From Methylobacterium sp. BTF04 (GTDB lineage: Bacteria; Pseudomonadota; Alphaproteobacteria; Rhizobiales; Beijerinckiaceae), in NCBI RefSeq assembly GCF_010692745.1, contig NZ_JAAHTB010000033.1:1-51561 (forward strand): DNA of 51,561 bases, in the 5' to 3' direction. The notes under the pieces are model-generated. The model worked only from the letters and a program-made list of their open reading frames with translations. It was not told the DNA's origin and did not search any database. A program made the position numbers and the translations under genes. This document shows, in pieces, positions 1 through 7,753 of the stretch. The stretch's first letter is position 1, and each line of letters opens with the position of its first letter.

Positions 1-148
1 TGAAACCGGCGTAGAAGCCGGTCCAGGTGAACACCGGCACCGGAATGAACACCGGTGGGGCAGCGCGACGCGGAAGGTCGGCTGCGAAAGCGGAGCCGGC
101 AAGTGCGATGCCGGCGAGGGCGGTTGCGCCCCGAACGAAGGATTTCAT
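1..148 (-). CDS. Outer membrane beta-barrel protein, N-terminal part
   Basis: Partial gene running off the left edge; only about 49 residues are visible. Translation from the ATG at 146-148 on the minus strand gives MKSFVRGATALAGIALAGSA, which is a signal peptide with probable cleavage after SAFA. The mature start ADLPRRAAPP and then WTGFYAGF follow. The ADLP start and the WTGFYAG motif are typical of the Omp25/Omp31-like eight-stranded porins of Hyphomicrobiales, which sit in the outer membrane. The 263 bases upstream (149-411) carry no gene and must hold its promoter. They include an 11-base palindrome GACAAATTGTC at 382-392. Family is clear, exact member is not. Confidence 0.8.
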   Translation of the reverse strand, partial: MKSFVRGATALAGIALAGSAFAADLPRRAAPPVFIPVPVFTWTGFYAGF

Positions 149-411
149 GGTCTCTGGTCCTCTAAATCTGTGCACCGCCGCTCGTTGGGAGGACGTCCGG
201 TGCAGTTCCCCGTCTTTAGTTCAGCAGCGTCGAAGAAGCTGTTGCTTTACGGGCACGCCGACCGCAGTGAACGCGGCCCCTTTGTGGCAAAACCCGTTTG
301 ACCTCTCGGCTACTTGCACAAAGAACACGCGCGAACGGCCAAGGTTCAATTACGGCCACGCTTTTCATGTCACACGACGTTGACAAATTGTCGCAGGTCT
401 TCCGGGCCCGA

Positions 412-1182
412 TCAGACCGCGAGGGTGATGGCCGAAATCAGGCGGCCGTAATCGGGCTCGCCGCGATGGGTCGTACGGCGGAAGCTGTAGAACAGCTCCG
501 GATCGGCATAGGTGCAGCGGCCGAGATCCGAAGCCCTCCCGACGCCCGCCTCGGCCAGCCGCATGAGGATGAAGCCCGGCAGATCGAACTGGGCGTGATC
601 CGGCCGCGCTCCGGGGCCGAGGAAGCGCTCGAATCCGGGGGCTTCGACCCGGAACCGGGCGATGAAGTCCGGCCCGACCTCATAGGCGGGTTGCGTGATG
701 GTCGGCCCCAGCACGGCGACGATAGCGGAACGGCTGGCGCCGAGCCCTTCCATGGCGCGGATTGTCGCTTCGACCACCCCGGTGAGCGCGCCCTTCCAGC
801 CGGCATGGGCGGCACCGACGACCCGATGGACCGGATCGGCGAACAGGATCGGGCCGCAATCGGCCGTGGCGATCCCGAGCGCCAGGCCCGGTACCCGCGT
901 CACCATGGCGTCGGCCTTGGGCCGGTCCGCCAGCGCGATCGGCGCCTCGACCACCACGACCTCGGCGGAATGGACTTGGTAGAGGCTGACGAGGTGATCC
1001 GATCCGACCTGGAGATGCTTTCCCATGCGGTCCCGGTTTTCCGCGACGCGGTCCGGCTCGTCGTTCGAACCGAGCCCGCCGTTCAGCGATGCGTAGAGCC
1101 CTTCGGAGATGCCGCCCTTCCGGGTGAAGAAGGCGTGTCGGATCATGGGGAGGGCGGTGAGTTCGGGCGCTTCGAGGAACAT
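412..1182 (-). CDS. pgeF: Peptidoglycan editing factor PgeF (YfiH/LACC1 family)
   Basis: 256 residues. It belongs to the YfiH/DUF152 family, also called polyphenol oxidase or laccase-domain proteins. The best known bacterial role is removal of wrongly incorporated L-Ser from cell-wall precursors; purine nucleoside cleavage has also been reported for the family. The metal-binding residues are visible: His71 in QVHSAEV, Cys109 in ATADCGPI and His126 in AAHAGWKG. I chose the ATG at 1180-1182 (MFLEAPELTA) because family proteins begin just before the conserved F-F-T-R-x-G-G segment, here residues 18-24; longer in-frame starts add an unconserved tail. It is transcribed away from the coiled-coil gene at 1361, with palindromes in the shared intergenic region. 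Confidence 0.88.
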   Translation of the reverse strand: MFLEAPELTALPMIRHAFFTRKGGISEGLYASLNGGLGSNDEPDRVAENRDRMGKHLQVGSDHLVSLYQVHSAEVVVVEAPIALADRPKADAMVTRVPGLALGIATADCGPILFADPVHRVVGAAHAGWKGALTGVVEATIRAMEGLGASRSAIVAVLGPTITQPAYEVGPDFIARFRVEAPGFERFLGPGARPDHAQFDLPGFILMRLAEAGVGRASDLGRCTYADPELFYSFRRTTHRGEPDYGRLISAITLAV

Positions 1183-1279
1183 GGCGGCCTGTCGGTCCAG
1201 GGACGGAGTACGACCGATAGCGTGTTCCACCGCGCAGGACGACCGTCACCGAACCGTGCCCGCGGGGGACGCTCCAGGC

Positions 1280-1318
1280 CGGGACGTCCCGAACTCGTTA
1301 ACGTTTACGGTTCGTTAA
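1280..1318. promoter_or_regulatory. Two palindromes in the pgeF / coiled-coil divergent region
   Basis: Positions 1280-1291 read CGGGACGTCCCG, a perfect 12-base palindrome. Positions 1298-1318 hold TTAACG, nine bases, then CGTTAA, a perfect inverted repeat. Both lie between two diverging genes, where operators would be expected. The TTAA half-sites recall CtrA boxes, but the spacing does not fit the CtrA consensus. No regulator is assigned. Confidence 0.4.
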
Positions 1319-1360
1319 GTATGTTTTGGTGCAATGCTCTCGAAGCCGAGGACGCACCCG

Positions 1361-1906
1361 ATGTCGGAACCAGCCCGTCAATACCCGAACCACGACGCCG
1401 TCGCGCGGCCCCAGCCGGGCCCTCTCCGCGATTGGCTCGCGGCCATGAAGGCGGCCACCAGCGGACAGCCCGCCGCCGAGATCGAAGAGCCGGTCGCCGA
1501 GATCGCGCCGCCGGCACAGAACTGGACGCCCCGCGTGGTCGCGCGGCCGGTCCCCAAGGGCGCGGATGCGGTCGAGGAGGACGTCTCCGACCTCATGGCC
1601 GAAAACCTGATGCTGAAGGCCAAGCTGCACGTCGAGGCGGATCGCTACGATGCGCTCCAGGAGGTCCTCGCCCAGGAATTGCGGTCCTTGCGGGCTCATG
1701 TCGAGGACGAGATGCGCGAACTCGACGAGGTTCGCGCCGAGCGTGATCGCCTCAACGAGGTTCAGGCGCGCTTCATGACCGATCTGCGCGACGTCCGCGC
1801 CAAGATGGAAGCCGAGGCCGAGGTGCTCAAGGACGTCCGCGCCGAGCGCGATCTCTGGATCGCGCGTGCCGAAGCGTTGGCCCAGCCGCTGTTCCAGAAG
1901 CGCTAG
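1361..1906 (+). CDS. Hypothetical coiled-coil protein
   Basis: 181 residues from the ATG at 1361 (MSEPARQYPN), which has GAGGA seven bases upstream; an ATG at 1334 would add nine residues. The N-terminal third is proline- and alanine-rich and probably disordered. From about residue 75 to the end the protein is charged and heptad-like (LMAENLMLKAKLHVEADRYD and the EVRAERDRL-type repeats), which predicts a long coiled coil. There is no signal peptide or membrane segment, so it should be cytoplasmic. I do not recognise the family. A perfect hairpin terminator follows 51 bases after the stop, so it looks monocistronic. Confidence 0.7.
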   Translation: MSEPARQYPNHDAVARPQPGPLRDWLAAMKAATSGQPAAEIEEPVAEIAPPAQNWTPRVVARPVPKGADAVEEDVSDLMAENLMLKAKLHVEADRYDALQEVLAQELRSLRAHVEDEMRELDEVRAERDRLNEVQARFMTDLRDVRAKMEAEAEVLKDVRAERDLWIARAEALAQPLFQKR

Positions 1907-1956
1907 ACATCGTCCCGAAAGGCGGCGTGGAGCGGCTTCAGACACCTGAAAAGCCG

Positions 1957-1983
1957 AAGGGCCGCCCCATCGGGGCGGCCCTT
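1957..1983 (+). terminator. Hairpin terminator after the coiled-coil gene
   Basis: AAGGGCCGCCCC, a three-base loop ATC, then GGGGCGGCCCTT form a perfect 12-bp GC-rich stem. It is preceded by an A-containing stretch and followed by CTTCC, with only a short T tract. It lies 51 bases past the stop at 1906. Confidence 0.75.
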
Positions 1984-2095
1984 CCATTGCCGAACCACTT
2001 GGTCGTCCGGCCGAACCCGTCAGAACGGCGCCCTGATGCTAGAAAACAGCACCGGAGGCGACGGTCCAGGTCCGATGAGCCGGAGAGAGCGGCTG

Positions 2096-2170
2096 ATGAC
2101 AATGAGACACTGGATCACCTCCTTTCGTTCGTTGCGATGCGTGAAAGCTAGGGTGTCGATCTGGATTTGA
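2096..2170 (+). CDS. 24-residue small ORF containing an anti-Shine-Dalgarno segment
   Basis: The ATG at 2096 has GGAGAGAG at 2082-2089, six bases upstream, an excellent ribosome binding site. A second in-frame ATG is at 2102. The peptide begins MTMRHWITSFRSLRCVKARV and ends at the TGA at 2168-2170. Codons for HWITSF are built on CTGGATCACCTCCTTTC, identical to the 3' end of 16S rRNA. The ORF sits alone between a terminator and the Rieske gene 207 bases downstream and could be a leader peptide for it. On the opposite strand the same DNA reads as a maximal Shine-Dalgarno. It is followed seven bases later by a GTG opening a 23-residue ORF (2039-2110), so the coding strand is not certain. The peptide is not a family I can name. 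Confidence 0.45.
   Translation: MTMRHWITSFRSLRCVKARVSIWI
2110..2126. other. 17-base copy of the 16S rRNA 3' end (anti-Shine-Dalgarno)
   Basis: CTGGATCACCTCCTTTC matches the last bases of alphaproteobacterial 16S rRNA (GGCTGGATCACCTCCTTTCT) over 17 consecutive positions. The flanks do not match rRNA or the start of an ITS, so this is not an rRNA operon fragment of any length. A 17-base match by chance in 51 kb is very unlikely. Confidence 0.85.
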
Positions 2171-2377
2171 AAAGGTCCGCGGCTGCGCCGTCTCGCCGCT
2201 CCCTCGCCGGGTTTGCCGGCCTCAGTGCCGGATCCGCGTCGGGTCTGTCGCGTTTTCTTTGCGTCGGCCGGGTCCACCGAACCGGAAAACCCTCTAAACG
2301 GGTCGGACCCCACACGGAGCGGGGCGGTCCGCCGGCCGGGCGACCCGCTTCGCACGGTTACGGATGTCGAGACCTCG

Positions 2378-3478
2378 ATGCCTCCTACCCTGCGTATGCC
2401 GGTGCCCTCCGAGGGGCGCGACGATGAGGCCGCCCTCGACCCGGACGCCATGCGTCAGCCTCTGCCCGACGCCTGGTACTGCGTCGGACGTTCGGACTCG
2501 CTGAAGGCCGGAGCAGTGCGGGCCGTCGAACTCAACGGCGAGCAGATCGTGCTCGGTCGCGACGCGGACGGTGCGCCGTTCGCCCTGCGCGACCGCTGCC
2601 CGCATCGGGGCATGGCCCTGTCGAAGGGGCGTTTCGACGGCGCGTCCCTGACCTGCCCGTTCCACGGTTGGCGCTTCGGCACGGATGGACGGTGCCGCGA
2701 CGTGCCGACGCTGTCCTCTTCCGACGCAGCCGATTTCTCGAAGATCGCCGTACAGCGCTTCCCGATCCAGGAGAGCGCGGGCTTCGCCTGGGTCAACCCT
2801 TATCTCGGGCCGGTCACCGGCGCCGACCGGCCGGCCCTGCCCGAGCTCGGCTTCATCGCCGCCGGCTCACTGGTGGTCGAACTCGTGGTGGAGGCGTCGT
2901 TCGATCTGACGACGCTCAGCCTCGTCGATCCGGGCCACGTCGCGTTCGTCCACGATTCCTGGTGGTTCCGACCGTCCAAGGCGCTGCGCGAGAAGGTGAA
3001 GACCTTCACGCCGACCCCACACGGCTTCACCATGACCAGCCATGCCACCACCACCAGCTCGCCGATCTACAAGCTGCTCGGCGGCGCGCCCGCGGTGGAG
3101 ATCGAGTTCCGGCTCCCCGGTGTCCGTCTCGAGCGGATCGAGGCCGGCACCAAGCGTGTGGCGAACTACACCTTCGCGACGCCGCTGACCCACAACCGCA
3201 CGATGCTCACCAACGCCCTGTACTGGAACATGCCGGCGCTCAACCTGCTCAAGCCGCTGGCATACCCGCTGATGCGCCAGTTCCTGACGCAGGACCAGCA
3301 GGTGCTGCAGCACGCTCAAGCCGGGCTCGACCGCAAGCCGACCATGGTGCTGTTCGGCCAGGGCGACCTCCCATCGCAATGGTATTTTCGCCTCAAGCGC
3401 GAGGCGCTCGCCGCTGCGCGCGACGGGCGAGCGTTCCACAATCCCCTCGCACGCCAGGAGTTGCGCTGGCGCTCCTGA
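2378..3478 (+). CDS. Rieske [2Fe-2S] aromatic ring-hydroxylating oxygenase, alpha-subunit type
   Basis: 366 residues from the ATG at 2378. The N-terminal Rieske domain has Cys74-Pro-His76 (RCPHRG) and Cys93-Pro-Phe-His96 (CPFHGW), the ligands of a [2Fe-2S] cluster. The C-terminal domain has DPGHVAFVH (Asp184, His187, His192), the mononuclear iron site. The layout resembles the vanillate O-demethylase/pheophorbide-oxygenase branch: one large oxygenase subunit that needs a separate reductase. No reductase gene is adjacent, so the electron donor and substrate are unknown. A longer in-frame start at 2213 is unlikely because the added sequence is unconserved and low in complexity. The segment 1984-2377 before the gene holds only the mini-ORF described above. 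Confidence 0.85.
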   Translation: MPPTLRMPVPSEGRDDEAALDPDAMRQPLPDAWYCVGRSDSLKAGAVRAVELNGEQIVLGRDADGAPFALRDRCPHRGMALSKGRFDGASLTCPFHGWRFGTDGRCRDVPTLSSSDAADFSKIAVQRFPIQESAGFAWVNPYLGPVTGADRPALPELGFIAAGSLVVELVVEASFDLTTLSLVDPGHVAFVHDSWWFRPSKALREKVKTFTPTPHGFTMTSHATTTSSPIYKLLGGAPAVEIEFRLPGVRLERIEAGTKRVANYTFATPLTHNRTMLTNALYWNMPALNLLKPLAYPLMRQFLTQDQQVLQHAQAGLDRKPTMVLFGQGDLPSQWYFRLKREALAAARDGRAFHNPLARQELRWRS

Positions 3479-3514
3479 AACCTTTCGGGCTCTCGCCTCG
3501 TATCTGTCGACTTG

Positions 3515-3799
3515 ATGTCGACGAGCGAGAGGAAGAGCGCTTTGGCAAAGCCGCACTATGTCGTCCGGCGCAGTCGTATGGGCCGTTTCAACTTCACGCT
3601 GCTGGCCGCGCATGGCCGTATCACCGGAGTCGTCGTGGTTCCCATCGAGAACCGGACGAAACAGGAGATCGAGCAGGAGGCCCATCGGAAAATCCGTGCC
3701 CTTGCCGGCGAACTCGCCAACGCCACCGAACAGACCGACCCGATTGCATGCGATCTGGAAGCTCGGCCGCTTGACGGAACGACGCACGCCGCCATCTGA
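3515..3799 (+). CDS. Small hypothetical protein
   Basis: 94 residues from the ATG at 3515; other plausible starts are TTG 3542 (after GAGAGGAAG) and ATG 3578. The core HYVVRRSRMGRFNFTLLAAH then GRITGVVVVPIENRTKQEIE looks like a compact alpha/beta fold with an amphipathic helix (EQEAHRKIRALAGELANA). There is no signal peptide. It ends five bases before the metallo-hydrolase gene, so the two are probably co-transcribed. Family not recognised. Coding is supported by protein-like composition in this frame rather than in the overlapping frames. Confidence 0.55.
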   Translation: MSTSERKSALAKPHYVVRRSRMGRFNFTLLAAHGRITGVVVVPIENRTKQEIEQEAHRKIRALAGELANATEQTDPIACDLEARPLDGTTHAAI

Positions 3800-3804
3800 G
3801 GTCG

Positions 3805-4863
3805 ATGAAACGGCATGGTCTGATCACGGCGCTCAGCGCCGCTACGGTGATGACGCTCGGCGGGGTCGGTTACGCCGCACACAAGCGTAACCGCAATCCG
3901 TATTATCGCGGTCCGGTCAGCGACCATTTCGATGGCGTCCGTTTCCACGGTCCCGACCAACCGCCGGACAAGGATCTGGCCGACATCGCCAAGTGGCAGC
4001 GCAATCGCCGCCGTGAGCCGTGGCCGAAGCTGTTTCCGAGCCCTTATGCGGACGTTCCGCCCGAGCGATACGATGGCCTACGGGTCACCCTGATCGGCCA
4101 TGCGAGCTATCTGTTCCAAGTCGCCGGCCGCAATATCCTCGTCGACCCGGTGTTCGCGAAGCGCGCCAGCCCTTTGCGCTTTGCCGGACCCAAGCGTGCG
4201 AATCCACCGGGGATATCGTTCGCAGACTTGCCGCCCATCGACGTGGTGCTGATCACGCACAATCATTACGACCACCTCGACGGGCCGACCGTCGCGCGGC
4301 TCTGGCAGGTTTACCAGCCGCTGATCATCGCTCCCCTCGGCAACGACGCGATCCTGCGCGCCTACGACGACACCCTGCATGTGGAGACGCGCGATTGGGG
4401 TGAATCGGTCGACCTCGGCGGCGGCATCACGATCCACCTCACGCCCGCCAACCACTGGTCGGCCCGGGGACTCAACGATCGACGCATGGCTTTGTGGTGC
4501 TCGTTCGTGCTGACCACCCCCGTCGGCGTGCACTATCATTCGGGGGATACGGCCTTGCGTGACGGCGCGATTTTTCGCGATGCCCGGACCCGGTTCGGAC
4601 CGCCGCGTCTCGCGACCCTGCCGATCGGCGCCTACGAGCCGCGCTGGTTCATGAAGGACCAGCACATGAACCCAGCGGAGGCAGTGGAGGCCGGGCTCAT
4701 GCTCGGTGCCGACCAGATGCTCGGGCACCATTGGGGCACTTTCCAACTCACCGACGAGGGCGTCGAGCGGCCGATGGAGGCGCTCGCCGTGGCCTGCGCG
4801 GAGAACGGGATCGCCCCGGAACGCTTCGTGGCCCTGCGGCCGGGGCAGGCGTGGGAGGGATGA
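3805..4863 (+). CDS. Metallo-beta-lactamase-fold hydrolase, NAPE-PLD/RomA-like
   Basis: 352 residues. The dinuclear zinc site is visible: His152, His154, Asp156 and His157 in THNHYDHLDG, His217 in ANHWSA, Asp248 in YHSGDTA and a late His in GHHWGTF (about 308-309). The order and the opening block VTLIGHASYLFQ...ILVDPVFAKR are characteristic of N-acyl-phosphatidylethanolamine phospholipase D-like proteins and outer-membrane-associated RomA homologues. Phosphodiester or lipid amide chemistry is therefore likely, but the substrate is unknown. Residues 5-25 are hydrophobic and could be a membrane anchor or signal. It follows the small ORF at 3515 with a five-base gap and ends at a strong hairpin. 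Confidence 0.82.
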   Translation: MKRHGLITALSAATVMTLGGVGYAAHKRNRNPYYRGPVSDHFDGVRFHGPDQPPDKDLADIAKWQRNRRREPWPKLFPSPYADVPPERYDGLRVTLIGHASYLFQVAGRNILVDPVFAKRASPLRFAGPKRANPPGISFADLPPIDVVLITHNHYDHLDGPTVARLWQVYQPLIIAPLGNDAILRAYDDTLHVETRDWGESVDLGGGITIHLTPANHWSARGLNDRRMALWCSFVLTTPVGVHYHSGDTALRDGAIFRDARTRFGPPRLATLPIGAYEPRWFMKDQHMNPAEAVEAGLMLGADQMLGHHWGTFQLTDEGVERPMEALAVACAENGIAPERFVALRPGQAWEG

Positions 4864-4905
4864 TACGGATTCCGGTTGATGACCTCGGCTGGCCCAAGCG
4901 CAACA

Positions 4906-4934
4906 GGCTCCCTCTCCTTTCAGGAGAGGGAGCC
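4906..4934. terminator. Perfect 13-bp hairpin terminator, bidirectional
   Basis: GGCTCCCTCTCCT, loop TTC, AGGAGAGGGAGCC, followed on the plus strand by TTTGG. It lies 42 bases after the metallo-hydrolase stop. It also overlaps the end of the degenerate hydrolase reading frame on the minus strand, so it probably serves both sides. Confidence 0.75.
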
Positions 4935-5315
4935 TTTGGTTGCCAGTGACCGAAGGAATTGAGCGGCGGCGGTATGAGGCGCGTTTGTAGCTCTGGGCGA
5001 CACGTTGTCTCCGTAGATCCACAGTGACGGAACGGCCTTTCCGGCGCCGAAAGCTTTGGCTCCTTCGATCAGGGCCTCAGCGCCGACCTTACAGCTCGAT
5101 GTGCGCAGCCCTCCGTGGAAGTTCACCACCGCTTGGATGCGCGGGTCCCCGAGACCGCCGACCGCCAGGAAATTCCAGCCGCCGAGACTTTCTCCGGCGA
5201 CAACGATGCGTTTCGCGTCGATCTCCGGGTCCTTGGTGATTTCGCTCAGAGCCGCCAGGATATCCTTGGCGTTCGCACGCCCCAGCGTATCCAACCGTAG
5301 CCGAAGCGACTGTCG
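4920..5315 (-). pseudogene. Truncated alpha/beta hydrolase (dienelactone-hydrolase-like) remnant
   Basis: Minus-strand frame beginning directly after the hslU stop codon. It contains DPEIDAKRIVVAGESLGGWN, whose GESLGG is the nucleophile elbow, then AVVNFHGG and VPSLWIYGDN. This is the middle and late part of a roughly 280-300-residue secreted alpha/beta hydrolase. About half of the N-terminal side is missing, with no start codon other than TTG at 5294. After WIYGDN the frame loses similarity and stops inside a terminator hairpin. Another frame (PELQTR, then LIPPPLNSFGHW) faintly resembles the family C-terminus, which suggests a frameshift plus deletion. I take it as gene decay; expression of a functional enzyme is unlikely. 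Confidence 0.7.
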
Positions 5316-6629
5316 CTAGAGGATGAACCGGCTCAAATCCGCGTTCGCCGCCAGGCTCTCCACGCGGGATCGCACATAGGCGGCGTCGATCGGCACGGTC
5401 TCGCCCGACCGATCGGTGGCGGTGAAGGAGATCTCGTCGATCACGCGCTCCAGCACGGTCTGGAGGCGCCGGGCGCCGATATTCTCCACCGAGTTGTTCA
5501 CATCGACCGCCACGCGGGCGATCGCGTCCACGGCATCGTCGGTGAAGGCGAGCGTGACGCCCTCCGTCGCCATCAACGCCACGGTCTGCTTGAGCAGGCT
5601 CACCTCCGTGGTGTTGAGGATCTGCTTGAAATCCTCGACGGTGAGTGGCTGCAACTCGACGCGGATCGGCAGGCGTCCCTGCAGTTCCGGCAGCAGGTCC
5701 GAAGGCTTCGAGACGTGGAAGGCGCCGCTGGCGATGAACAGGATGTGGTCGGTCTTCACCGGCCCGTGCTTGGTCGCCACCGTGGTGCCCTCGATCAGGG
5801 GCAGAAGGTCTCGCTGCACCCCCTCGCGCGACACGTCGGCCGAGGAGCGGCCCTCGCCGGCGCAGATCTTGTCGATCTCGTCGAGGAAGACGATGCCGTT
5901 GTCCTCGACGTCGCGGATCGCTTCCTGCGTGAGGGATTCGGAGTCGACGAGCTTGTCGGATTCCTCCGCCAGGAGAGGCGCGTAGGCGTCCTTCACCGTC
6001 ATGCGGCGCGGCTTGCCCTTCTGGCCACCCAGCGCCTTGCCGAGCATGTCGCCGAGGTTGACCGCGCCCATCGAGGCGCCGGGCATGCCGGGGATCTCGA
6101 ACATCGGCATGCCGGCATTGCCGCTGGCGGCGAGTTCGATCTCGACCTCCTTGTCGTCGAGTTCGCTGGCGCGCAGCTTCTTGCGGAAGCTGTCCCGGGT
6201 CGCCGCACCGGCGCTGGGTCCGACCAGGGCATCGAGGATCCGCGCCTCGGCTGCGGCTTCCGCCTTGGCCTGGACAGTGCGGCGTTTCTCGTCGCGCTTG
6301 AGGCCGATGCCGACCTCGACGAGGTCGCGGACGATCTGCTCCACGTCACGGCCGACATAGCCGACCTCGGTGAACTTGGTCGCTTCGATCTTGAGGAAGG
6401 GCGCCCCCGCGAGCCGGGCGAGACGCCGGGCGATCTCGGTCTTCCCGCAGCCGGTGGGGCCGATCATCAGGATATTCTTCGGGGCCACCTCCTCGCGAAG
6501 CGGGCCGGTCAATTGCTGCCGGCGCCAGCGATTGCGCAGGGCGATGGCGACGGCGCGCTTGGCATCCGCCTGCCCGACGATGAAGCGATCGAGTTCGGAG
6601 ACGATCTCGCGGGGAGTAAAGGTGGTCAT
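5316..6629 (-). CDS. hslU: ATP-dependent protease ATPase subunit HslU (ClpY)
   Basis: 437 residues, full length for HslU. This is the AAA+ unfoldase ring that feeds HslV in the cytoplasmic HslVU protease. The start [10 protein letters not shown] is at 6627-6629. Walker A is GPTGCGKT at residues 57-64, and Walker B is [10 protein letters not shown]. The HslU-specific pore motif GYVGRDVE, the variable I-domain and the C-terminal tail ending RFIL, which docks in HslV, are all present. Its ATG overlaps the TGA of the upstream membrane protein gene (TGATG), implying translational coupling. hslV is not adjacent: it lies 2.9 kb upstream in the same orientation, beyond a membrane protein and a chemoreceptor. 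Confidence 0.96.
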   Translation of the reverse strand: MTTFTPREIVSELDRFIVGQADAKRAVAIALRNRWRRQQLTGPLREEVAPKNILMIGPTGCGKTEIARRLARLAGAPFLKIEATKFTEVGYVGRDVEQIVRDLVEVGIGLKRDEKRRTVQAKAEAAAEARILDALVGPSAGAATRDSFRKKLRASELDDKEVEIELAASGNAGMPMFEIPGMPGASMGAVNLGDMLGKALGGQKGKPRRMTVKDAYAPLLAEESDKLVDSESLTQEAIRDVEDNGIVFLDEIDKICAGEGRSSADVSREGVQRDLLPLIEGTTVATKHGPVKTDHILFIASGAFHVSKPSDLLPELQGRLPIRVELQPLTVEDFKQILNTTEVSLLKQTVALMATEGVTLAFTDDAVDAIARVAVDVNNSVENIGARRLQTVLERVIDEISFTATDRSGETVPIDAAYVRSRVESLAANADLSRFIL

Positions 6630-7705
6630 CACGCTCCGAGGGGGTGCGGCAGCCGAGCTGCCCAGGGGCGGGGGAGGGCGCGCAGAACCCGCTTGCGAAG
6701 GGGATGCCAGCCGGCGCTCAACACCAGAATGAACGCACCGAGCACCAGCAGGCTCGCCGGCAGGATGCCGCCCGAGAATCCGGCCTTGCGGATCAGAGCG
6801 CCGAAGGCGAACCCGGCATAGGTCAGGCCCGAGACCAGGATCGCCCGTCGGTCGGTGGCGAGCGCGACCGCAGTCAACAGCACGACGATGCCGAGGACCA
6901 GGATCGCGTCGGCCCCGCTCGCCCCATCGGTCAGAGCCACCGTGCCGAGGATCGGATGGACGATCAGCGGTGCGGCGAGGAGGTGAAGCCAGAACGCGAT
7001 ATCGGTGCGCCGCGTCACCCGCTGCGGGTCCGACATGTCGAAGCGCATGGCCAGGGCAAACACGCAAAGCCCGGCGCCGAGCAGGAGCAGGTTGGCATAG
7101 GCCAGGGCGATCCCGGGTGCGAATGCGGTGGCGAGGGCGACCACCAGGCCCACGAGAGCGGCCGCACCGGCCGCCACCGTGATCGGTACGGCAAAGCGAT
7201 AGTAGTGCCCGACAACGAGCAGAAGCGTCGCGAGCGAGGCGCCGGCCACCGCCAGCGGTGCGGTGTCGAGGGCCAGGAGGACGTCGGACGGCATCGCGCC
7301 GAGGTCGGGTCCGCCTGTCAGGGCGGTAAGGCCGAAGCCAGCTGCGGAAAAGGTCGAGACCGCGAAAATCGCCAGCAGGACGATGCTCGGTAAGGCCATG
7401 CGGCGATGCCGGGTGAAGAACTCGGCGAGGCCCCAGGCGAGAGCCGCCACGAGGGCATAGCCACCAGCGGGACGGAGCTGATCGATTCCGAAAAACGCCG
7501 CCGTGCCGAGGAAGAGCAGCAACCCGATGGTGACGAAGATATCGGCGAAGCCGGAGACGAAGCGCAGGCGCTCGTCGTCGCGCGGCAGATCGGCCACCTC
7601 CGGCCGCTCGGCGTTCAGGCGGTCGAGGGCGACCGCCTGATCCTGAGTGATGATCCCGCGCGCTACGGCGCGGAGGAGCAGGTCTGAGTTTTCAATCTGT
7701 CGCAC
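6629..7705 (-). CDS. Multi-pass membrane protein (DUF2157-like)
   Basis: 358 residues from a GTG at 7703-7705 ([10 protein letters not shown]). The first 50 residues are soluble and helical ([18 protein letters not shown]), resembling the N-terminal region of DUF2157 membrane proteins. About ten hydrophobic segments follow, so this is an inner-membrane protein of unknown function. The last residues ([20 protein letters not shown]) form a positively charged cytoplasmic tail. It ends in a one-base overlap with hslU, so they are probably expressed together. The DUF assignment is by eye and tentative. Confidence 0.75.
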   Translation of the reverse strand: MRQIENSDLLLRAVARGIITQDQAVALDRLNAERPEVADLPRDDERLRFVSGFADIFVTIGLLLFLGTAAFFGIDQLRPAGGYALVAALAWGLAEFFTRHRRMALPSIVLLAIFAVSTFSAAGFGLTALTGGPDLGAMPSDVLLALDTAPLAVAGASLATLLLVVGHYYRFAVPITVAAGAAALVGLVVALATAFAPGIALAYANLLLLGAGLCVFALAMRFDMSDPQRVTRRTDIAFWLHLLAAPLIVHPILGTVALTDGASGADAILVLGIVVLLTAVALATDRRAILVSGLTYAGFAFGALIRKAGFSGGILPASLLVLGAFILVLSAGWHPLRKRVLRALPRPWAARLPHPLGA

Positions 7706-7753
7706 GTCGCCGATCTAAGCGCCCGGCGGTCCGCTTTCCAGGCTCTTGTCCAA

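Noticed and set aside
1298..1318. CtrA binding site
   Set aside because: TTAA half-sites are present but separated by 13 bases and in inverted form, unlike the TTAA-N7-TTAA consensus.
298..1746. 482-residue plus-strand ORF
   Set aside because: Runs antisense across pgeF and out of frame through the coiled-coil gene; no recognisable domain.
2110..2126. End of a 16S rRNA gene or an integrated-element attachment site
   Set aside because: Only 17 bases match; neither the upstream 16S helix 45 nor a downstream ITS follows, and no integrase is nearby.
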